From: Closterium sp. Naga37s-1
Taxonomy: Eukaryota > Streptophyta > Zygnematophyceae > Desmidiales > Closteriaceae
Direction of reading: 5' to 3'
Length of the DNA stretch: 64,000 nt
Assembly: GCA_947471745.1 (NCBI GenBank)
Contig: CANJKZ010000932.1
Location: forward strand, 806,001 to 870,000
The stretch's first letter is position 1; each line of letters begins with the position of its first letter. Below are positions 57,645 through 64,000 of this stretch, piece by piece. Below the pieces are notes generated by a model. It was not told the DNA's origin. It did no database searches and saw only the letters and a list, made by a program, of their open reading frames with translations. The translations under genes were made by a program, and so were the position numbers.

Positions 57645-59168
57645 TGGCACGCTACCAGGAGGGAACCAGTGGGGTGAGGGAGTGATCCCGTTCATAACAC
57701 AAAACAAGCTTAGACGCGTAGAATGGATAAGTATGAGTTGCGCTGGGGTAGAGTCTTCAGCCGTTGAGATTAGGAACGGCCGCGGCCGGGGCGCTCAGAG
57801 GAGCGTGGGCAGTCCCTAGAGCGATCGCCCAGGAGGCCAGCCTTCCGCGTGGATAGGATTCCCGTCGAGCTGGACCGACGAGAGAGAAGTTCAGCGCATG
57901 ACAAAGTGAGCGGCACAAGGTTTGCCGCGTCGACGAGCAGCGCGCCGTGGCGGAGAGATACGTTCCACCTGACCGAAGGAGAGCACCGTCATCACCGCGG
58001 CAACGGGGTGTTCCGCTCCCCGGAAGAAGGGGGGTAGCGACGTGATGAGAGAGGTCGCTGGCGGGGACGAGAAGAGCCCTTGCGCGACCGAGGAGAAGGC
58101 TCTGGCGTCAGCAGAGCCGAGGAAGCTTCACGGGCCGACCGGACGCGGGAGGAGACGCATGGCGACAAAGCGAGGGACAAGGGAGACGAGCAAGAGCACG
58201 TCTACAAACAGGCGGGCGGGGACCATCACGTCCCAGTTGGAGCCGAGGAGGAGGAGCACGCGCCGACTAACGAAGCCGCCGACTCAGCTGAGGCAGCAAA
58301 AGAGGAAGTGGACGAGGTGCGCGCGGAAGGGACTCGCGCGGAAGGTCTCGACCACTTGGGAGGACACTGCTCACGCGACGCGCAGTAGCACGAGCGATAG
58401 AATCGAGAGGAAGGGGTGCGCACGTCGCAGATGCGGGGATCACGCGGAGGAAGAGAAGCTGAGCACCCGCAAACGCTAGAAGGCCAACGACGGCGGGCGG
58501 GGCAGCGAGATGGAGGCTCGCACTCGCCCAGGGGACCCCAGCCAAGAACGGAGCGGCAGGGCGGCAGGGTGCAGATGCGTGGAGGAAGACAGGAGAGCGA
58601 GGTGCGCTCGGCGGATCGACAGCTGGCACCTGGGGGAAGATAAAGCACAGATTCTCGCTCACCTGAGCCACAATGGCAGCAGGAAGGGCGATGGAGGGGA
58701 GAATCACGCTCGCCACGCCAACAGAGGCGGTGGGAAAAGAGGCCCAGTGGCGACTCGCGTTCGCCAGACTGATGCCGTCGGCGAGAGGGAAGGCTGGACG
58801 AGGCGAGACACTCATCGCCTGGCCATCGGCAGCAAGGAAGGGGAAAGGAGGAATGGTCACTATCCACAGCGAGGCGTAAACCTTACGAGACACGCCGAGG
58901 AGATTGGGAGAGGAGTCACCACTCGCCGGCTCGGCGGTGGGAGCGGGCGGGAAGGGAGGACAGTCGGTGGACACAGCAAGGCGAGGCGCGCGGAGACCAG
59001 CAAGAGAGCAGGGCCAGGAGCGAAAGCCTGGCGTACGGGGCTGAGCGGGCACGAGAAGCCAGAGAAGGCCTGGAACGAGCCAAGCAAGGGGGGATGTATG
59101 GGAGACCGTCAAGAGGGGCGAGTGAAGCTTGGGGAGAGGGACGGGGGGGCGCGGCCACAGCACCAAGA
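57645..59168 (+). other. Long GC-rich leader of the methyltransferase element
   Basis: About 1.5 kb between the primer-site-like sequence and gag. Plus-strand open frames are Arg/Glu/Gly-rich and minus-strand ones Pro/Ala/Ser-rich. No domain recognised in either. It may hold RNA-packaging signals or a divergent gag extension. Confidence 0.4.
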
Positions 59169-59925
59169 ATGGAGGTGTCAGCCAGGTTCTTGGGCAATCA
59201 GCGGTCAAGGCCTTCACTTAAGAACTACTTGATGCAAGTAGGAAACGTGAAGTACCGCTGTGACCGGAACGGCATGGACCCGATAGACTTCTTCCTGAGC
59301 CTGCCAAAGACCTTGGAAGGGGAAGCCGAAACCTTGTACTGCAAGAGGATGGAGGAGTTGCTGTGGAGGGCAGGGAAGTACGCAGAAGACCCCACGGAAG
59401 CATTCTTGGAGCGGTTGCAGCGGCAGTTCCCCGGGCACACGGCGGAGAGGATAAGGGAGTTTTAGGAGTTCAAGAGAGGGAGGGCCGAGTCGTTACTGGC
59501 ACACCACAATCGGGTGATCAACGTAGCCGAGGACGTGAGATGCTCTGACAGCAGCCTCCTCATCAGTAAGTTCCTGGGAGACCTGGATGAGGCGCTGGGT
59601 GGCGGGTTGAGGATGAGGGTGTATGAGCTGGGAGCGGAGGCGAGCTTGGATGAGGTGTTTGAGTTGGCAGAAAGGGTGGAGCTCGCGCAGAGAAAATATG
59701 AGGCTTACCTGCCGAGGCCGATAGAGAGAAGCCGCAGGCCGACTTGGGCGGCGTCAATAATACCAGAGGACAGGGGGAACGCAGAGGAGCGAGGAGAGGC
59801 AAGAGCTGACACCAGGATATCCCACAGGTGCGGCCAGCCAGGGCACATCCGCAGAGATTGCAAGAACTGTGATGGCTGTGGAAAGCCGGGCCATCGCAGG
59901 CAAGAGTGTCCTGATGCTGTGTGAG
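59169..59925 (+). pseudogene. Gag of the methyltransferase element
   Basis: Capsid-like gag of Ty3 type: words such as Glu-Thr-Leu-Tyr-Cys-Lys-Arg, Phe-Leu-Glu-Arg-Leu-Gln-Arg-Gln-Phe-Pro and Arg-Ala-Glu-Ser-Leu fit the retrotransposon gag fold. Two zinc knuckles follow at about 59826-59910 (Cys-Gly-Gln-Pro-Gly-His-Ile-Arg-Arg-Asp-Cys, then a second Cys-Gly-Lys-Pro-Gly-His form). I took ATG 59169 as start because the conserved region begins there. Broken. Confidence 0.75.
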
Positions 59926-60294
59926 ATATGCAAGAAGAAGGGACATGAGGCCAATGAAAGTTATCAGAGGGAAGGAGGAGCAAGGAAAACCCCAAAGGAG
60001 CTGTAGCGGCAGATCAGCAGGCTGCAGGCGCAGCTGCAAGCAACAGGACCGAGATGGGGGGCCGAGGCAGGGATGTATGCTAGGGACGAGGAGGGAGAAG
60101 AGGTGGAAGAAGACGTGCAGTGCGCACTCATGGCATGGAGGGGAAGAGAGGAGATGGGGCTGAGGAGCGGAGGGAGAGACGGCAGGCAGGAGTAGAACAG
60201 GAAGATTTGGGAGCAGGGGCATAAACCAGAGGAGCCAGTGTTGGTATAGCCGCCGGCACGCCATCCACAGGAGAGGCTGGCGTGTTAGACCTCA

Positions 60295-60642
60295 GTGCTG
60301 CTAGTGGAAAGGGGAGCGATGGAGGTGGAGGGGGAGAAGGTGAAGATAGCCATCATAAACACGGGAGCACAGGGTGTGATGCTGGGCAAGGGGATGGCTG
60401 AGAGGTTGGGGCTCATGGCTCCAAAAAGGCATGTGGAGAGGGGGATGTTGGTGATGATAGCAGAAGGAGGGGAGCCGAAATGGATGCCTTGCACCCGGGC
60501 ACCTATAGAAGTGACACTGCTGCCAGGAGGGGAGCATGAAACCAAGATCAGGATGAAGTGCGACATCTCGGAGTCAGAGGACTTTGACGTGCTAGTGGGC
60601 ACCAAGCTGATGTTTGCGGTGGGAATGACGATCTGCACCTAG
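60295..60642 (+). pseudogene. Aspartic protease-like region of the methyltransferase element
   Basis: The fold pattern of a retroelement protease is visible: Ile-Ile-Asn-Thr-Gly-Ala at the active-site position (about 60352), a flap-like middle, then Phe-Asp-Val-Leu-Val-Gly-Thr-Lys near the end (about 60580-60610). It sits between gag and the methyltransferase region. It would mature the polyprotein. Part of a broken element. Confidence 0.65.
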
Positions 60643-60864
60643 ACTGAGAAGGTAGAGTTTCGGACGTGGTACTGGAAGGAGGGACCGTTAGGAGAGCTGC
60701 CAGTACGGTTCGTGAAGGTGGAACCCAAGAGGGCGTACCAGGCCATGGCAGGACAGGAGAGGGAGGCAGGAGAGGCGGGGGAGCAGAGGGGAGCAACTGG
60801 GACCAAGGAAGGGCCTAGGATGAGGAGGATGGATGACCCAAGGCAGCAGAGTGGCTGGCAGCAG

Positions 60865-61800
60865 CCCATCCACTTGGTGGAACTGTTCGGAGGGATAGTG
60901 GCGGGATTAGCAGCGGTGGTAAGAAGTGGGATTGCAGTGCAGAAGTGGGTATACGTGGATCAGGCGCCAGTGGTGAGAAAAATGGCTGAGCACCACGCCT
61001 GGAAGCTGCAGGCAGAATTCCCAGAGCTCTTGAGTGCGGGGGTGATCCGTGAAGCCATGAGGGGAAGCAGCCATGATGTGGTACGGATAACAGAGGCAGA
61101 GGTGGCCAGCTGGGGGCAAGTAGATCTGCTGGTGGCAGGATGGGAGTGCCAAGGGGTGTCTTGGGCTGGTAAGGGAAGAGGAAGGGAAGACCCCAGGACG
61201 CAGCTGATGGAGGACCTGTTCCGCATCATGGAGTGGCTGCAAGAGAGGCAGGGCAGGGTGGCCTACGAGTGGTGAGGGAAAGGATCAAGGGGCAGTTGGG
61301 AGAAGGGGTGAGCAGTGATGCGGCCAAAATGGGGTCACTTGCACACCGATTGAGGATGTATTGGCAGAACATTGTCCCGGCACCGAATCTGTAGGAGGAG
61401 ATAAACGGGGTAATAAGAGCGCCAGGAAGGAAGGTGCAAGACATCCTTGAACCAGGACGTACCCCATCGCCAGTGGGCCAGAAGGGCTACAGAAGACATT
61501 ACCCCTGCAATCAGGTGGGGCAGGACCGACGGGTGTTGCCCACCCTGGTCACCTATGCAGGAGCAGCAGGGTATGCGTGGGCAGCAGGGGAACCGGGCCC
61601 AGGACTGATATACAATCACAAGAAGCAGTGATGGGAGGAACCAACCGTGCTAGAACGGGAGCTGGCCATGGGGTATGGGGAGAATGCGACGGCAGCTCCC
61701 GGGGTGAGCGAAGCTGACAGGAGAAGTGCACTAGGGAACGCCATGGACGGCAACATTATGAGATGGCTGATTCAGCGGATATGGAGAGAGACGGTGTTGA
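60865..61800 (+). pseudogene. DNA cytosine-5 methyltransferase region (DNMT3/DRM-like) inside a Ty3/gypsy element
   Basis: Separate stretches show the ordered motifs of C5 methyltransferases. Motif I (S-adenosylmethionine binding) is Leu-Val-Glu-Leu-Phe-Gly-Gly-Ile-Val-Ala-Gly-Leu (about 60874-60909). A motif II-like segment follows (Trp-Val-Tyr-Val-Asp, about 60948). Then comes Trp-Gly-Gln-Val-Asp-Leu-Leu-Val-Ala-Gly with a Cys-Gln catalytic-loop-like site (Cys at about 61147) and Asp-Pro-Arg-Thr-Gln-Leu. Further on are His-Arg-Leu-Arg-Met-Tyr-Trp-Gln-Asn-Ile (about 61340-61375) and finally Leu-Glu-Arg-Glu-Leu-Ala-Met-Gly-Tyr with a Gly-Asn-Ala motif X-like end (about 61650-61790). The spacing, the Trp-Gly before motif IV and the C-terminal layout resemble DNMT3/DRM enzymes. 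It would add methyl groups to cytosine in DNA. It is flanked by protease and reverse transcriptase on the same strand. Broken as part of a fossil. Confidence 0.82.
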
Positions 61801-61829
61801 GCTGGGGGTAAGAGGAAGAAAAGGGGGGC

Positions 61830-62777
61830 GTGGAATCGTGCCCTCAGGGAGCATGGACATGCCGAGAGGAGGAGGGAGAGACGTGGAAGGTAGGGGAGGC
61901 AATGAGTGAGGAAGGGAAGGAGGCCATGCAACGGCTGTTGACCAAACACAGAAAGTGCTTCGCCTTCAACCTCCAGGAGTTGGGAAGGTGCAAGGTGAAG
62001 GAGATGGAGTTGAAGCTGAGCAGTGTAGAGCCCGTATTCCACCGGAGGAGGAAGATGCCACACGGGGATGAGGAAATCTGCAAGGAGAAAATCAAGGAGC
62101 TGCTGGAAGCTGGGCTGGTTAGACGGTCCGAGTCGGAGCACGCCACGCCGACGGTAGTAGCTGCAAGGAAGGATCTAACGGGGGAGGTCCTGAGCAGGAG
62201 GATGTGTGAGGATTACCGGGCCCTCAACAAGATCACGGTAGCGGACAGGTACCCCATGCCGATGGCCGAGGAGATATTTGACAAGTTGGCGGATGGGGTC
62301 TTGTTCACGACGTTAGACCTATGGCAGGGGTTCAATCAGATCAAGATCAGAGAAGAGGACATTAAGAAAACGGCCTTCCATGGGCCGGATGGGCTCTGCG
62401 AGAGGCTCTACATGCCATTCGAGCTGCGGAATGCGTCAGCTGTGTTTCAGAGGGTCATGGATACGGTCCTGCAAGACGTAGAATGTGCAGAATGCTACAT
62501 AGATGACGTGGTGATCTTCAGTACGACAGAGCAGCAGCATTTGCAGGATGTAGAGAGGACCCTGGCGGCAATAGAAGCCACGGGACTCACATGTCACCCC
62601 AAGAAATGCAGGTGGGGTGAGGAGACGGGGCTACGAGGTGAAGGGGGGGCAGATCGGGATCCAGCAGGCCAAGGTGGAGGTTTTGGACAGGCTGCGGGAG
62701 CCAAAGTACAAGTCGGGGCTGAGAGCAATGTTGGGCTTCCTCAGCTACTACAGGAGATTTGTGCCCAACTTCAGTAA
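61830..62777 (+). pseudogene. Reverse transcriptase of the methyltransferase element
   Basis: A Ty3/gypsy reverse transcriptase: Arg-Arg-Lys-Met-Pro approach, Leu-Glu-Ala-Gly-Leu-Val, Asp-Tyr-Arg-Ala-Leu-Asn-Lys-Ile-Thr, Tyr-Pro-Met-Pro, Thr-Leu-Asp-Leu-Trp-Gln-Gly-Phe, and the catalytic Tyr-Ile-Asp-Asp-Val-Val-Ile-Phe (about 62497-62520). The frame at 61830-62777 is open across all these motifs. Its role was cDNA synthesis from the element RNA. Confidence 0.88.
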
Positions 62778-63240
62778 ACGTGCAGCAGCATTGAATGGGC
62801 TGCTGAGGGAGGATAGGGCGTGGGAGTGGTGCAGGACCTTATGACGGCAGTGAAGACGGCGTCCGTGTTGCGGCTGCCAGCAGCAGACCAACCGTTCACC
62901 CTCTACACCGACTGGAGCAGCCAAGGGATGGGAGGGATACTCTATCAGGAGGTGAAGGGGGGGGAGAAGGTAGTGGCCTACGCGAGCAGGAGTTGTAACT
63001 CGGCGGAGGCACAATACAGCTCGTACATAGGGGAGGGACTGGCGGCAGTGTGGGCTGTAGGGCATTTCAGAGAGTACCTACAGGGACGGGAGTTCACCTT
63101 GGTAACGGATCACCAGCCACTGACATGGCTAATGACAACGCTGGGACTGACAGGCAGGAACGCATGGTGAGAAATGAAGCTGCAAGAGTATGATTTCAAG
63201 ATCAAACATAGGCCAGGAAAGACCCTACAACATGTGGACG
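62617..63240 (+). pseudogene. RNase H region of the methyltransferase element
   Basis: It begins with the connection-domain words Gly-Phe-Leu-Ser-Tyr-Tyr-Arg-Arg-Phe-Val (about 62735-62765). It continues with the gypsy RNase H pattern Leu-Tyr-Thr-Asp-Trp-Ser, Ala-Tyr-Ala-Ser-Arg, Gly-Glu-Gly-Leu-Ala-Ala-Val and Val-Thr-Asp-His-Gln-Pro-Leu (about 62900-63125), and ends with Arg-Pro-Gly-Lys-Thr...Val-Asp-Gly-Leu-Ser-Arg. Broken. Confidence 0.82.
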
Positions 63241-63365
63241 GCCTCTCCCGGAACCCCCCACAGCTGGAACCGACAGTGACCTTGACACTCTTGGCAAGGT
63301 AGGTAGAACTGAGCGGGGCCAAGGGAAGTAGGGGGCCAGCAGATATTTGGGAGGATGAACAGGCC

Positions 63366-64000
63366 ATGCGGTGGGTGAAGGGGGAGACAGGGGAGGATGA
63401 GGAGATGATGGAGAGAGTGAGGGCGAGGGGACATCACTACAGGTGGCATCAACAGCAGTTACAGATACAAACCGAGGATGGATGGAAGCTGGTGCCAGCA
63501 CCTAGTGACAGAGAGGCAGTGATCAAGGAGGTGCATACAAAGCTAGGGCATTTCGGGCATGAGAGGTCAGTGCATCTGCTGAAGACGGAGTGGTGGTGGG
63601 AAGGGATGCGGAGGCAAGTGAAGGGTTGGGTGGAGGGCTGTGAGGCATGCCAGGAGCAGGGCAAACCTCACCCAAGCCAAGGCTGAGTTGCAGTCCCTGC
63701 CTATCCGAGGCCTAGGCTTTAGGTGGTCCTTCGATCTGGCTGGGGAACTGCCCTTGAGCCGGGGGGGTAAGCAGTACATCGTGCTCATGGTGGAGCACGT
63801 GAGCAAGTGGCTAGAGGTCAGGGCAATCCCGAGCAAGAGCTCAAGGCAGGTGGCAGCAGCATTCAAGGAGCAAGTGATATTCAGATTTGGGGCGTGTGCA
63901 GAAGTCCTCAGAGATCAAGGAACTGAGTTCCAAGGGGACTTCAAGAAGCTGCTGGAGGAGGCGGGGATCACTCACAGGCGCACCTCCCGCTACCACCCAC
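63366..64000 (+). pseudogene. Integrase of the methyltransferase element, cut by the window end
   Basis: A zinc-binding His-His-Cys-Cys module (about 63545-63655, Gly-His-Phe-Gly-His...Cys-Glu-Ala-Cys) is followed by the start of the catalytic core: Asp-Leu-Ala-Gly-Glu-Leu (about 63737) and Leu-Arg-Asp-Gln-Gly-Thr-Glu-Phe (about 63910-63933). The third acidic residue and any C-terminal domain (for example a chromodomain) lie outside the window. Confidence 0.8.

Larger units (their letters stand above)
57284..64000 (+). mobile_element. Ty3/gypsy retrotransposon carrying a DNA cytosine methyltransferase, broken, runs off window
   Basis: Parts in order on one strand: probable left LTR (57284-57643), primer-site-like TGGCACGCTACC at 57645, long GC-rich leader to about 59165, gag (59169-59925) with two zinc knuckles, aspartic protease-like region (about 60295-60640), cytosine-5 methyltransferase region (about 60865-61800), reverse transcriptase (about 61900-62610), RNase H (about 62690-63150), and integrase zinc-binding and core domains (about 63530-64000). 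RNase H before integrase is the Ty3/gypsy order. It has several breaks (under about ten visible). The right LTR lies outside the window, so age cannot be judged from LTRs. Confidence 0.85.

Noticed and set aside
58226-59217. Long Pro/Ala-rich minus-strand open frames in the leader of the methyltransferase element
   Set aside because: GC-rich DNA opens antisense frames easily. There is no domain, and the region lies between a probable primer site and gag on the other strand.

Overview
The window reads as nuclear DNA of a green plant of the streptophyte line, most likely a charophyte alga, though a bryophyte-grade plant cannot be excluded. Three things point there. A plant-style leucine-rich-repeat (LRR) receptor gene has one LRR per 72-nt phase-2 exon. 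Copia elements are primed by a Met-tRNA-like site. A Ty3/gypsy element carries a DNA cytosine methyltransferase, an arrangement I recall being reported for charophytes and dinoflagellates. No rRNA, tRNA, CRISPR or prokaryotic operon was seen.

Host genes are few. At 254-3623 (+) lie the 3' exons of an LRR transmembrane protein: LRR exons, a Cys-rich exon with two decayed upstream copies, an Ala/Pro/Ser stalk, a membrane span and a short cytoplasmic tail. At about 21450-21766 (+) is the last part of a receptor-like kinase domain with a coiled-coil-like tail. The two may be parts of one locus opened up by insertions, or of two genes.

The rest is layered retrotransposon fossils and repeats. 4246-11472 (+): a copia element with short LTRs ('family B', copy B1), heavily broken. 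12979-14600: a 24-bp minisatellite. 14860-20240 (+): a second copia lineage (G), broken. 22250-32040 (+): a third copia lineage (D), broken and split by a compact, recent family B derivative (C, 25368-29753, with target-site duplication). 32070-56499 (-): an old family B copy (F) that received another family B copy (E, 33241-45841), a family A copia copy (A2, 46740-53201) and a solo LTR (55229-56247). E itself received a near-whole family A copy in the opposite orientation (A1, 34561-40275). 56500-57280: a Ty3/gypsy gag fragment (H).

57284 to the window end (+) holds the most interesting object: a broken Ty3/gypsy element whose parts run LTR, long leader, gag with two zinc knuckles, protease, a DNMT3/DRM-like cytosine-5 methyltransferase region (60865-61800), reverse transcriptase, RNase H and integrase. 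Its 3' end lies beyond the window. The likely logic is a retroelement that took up a host DNA-methylation enzyme between protease and reverse transcriptase. Whether it methylated its own cDNA or host DNA is inference.
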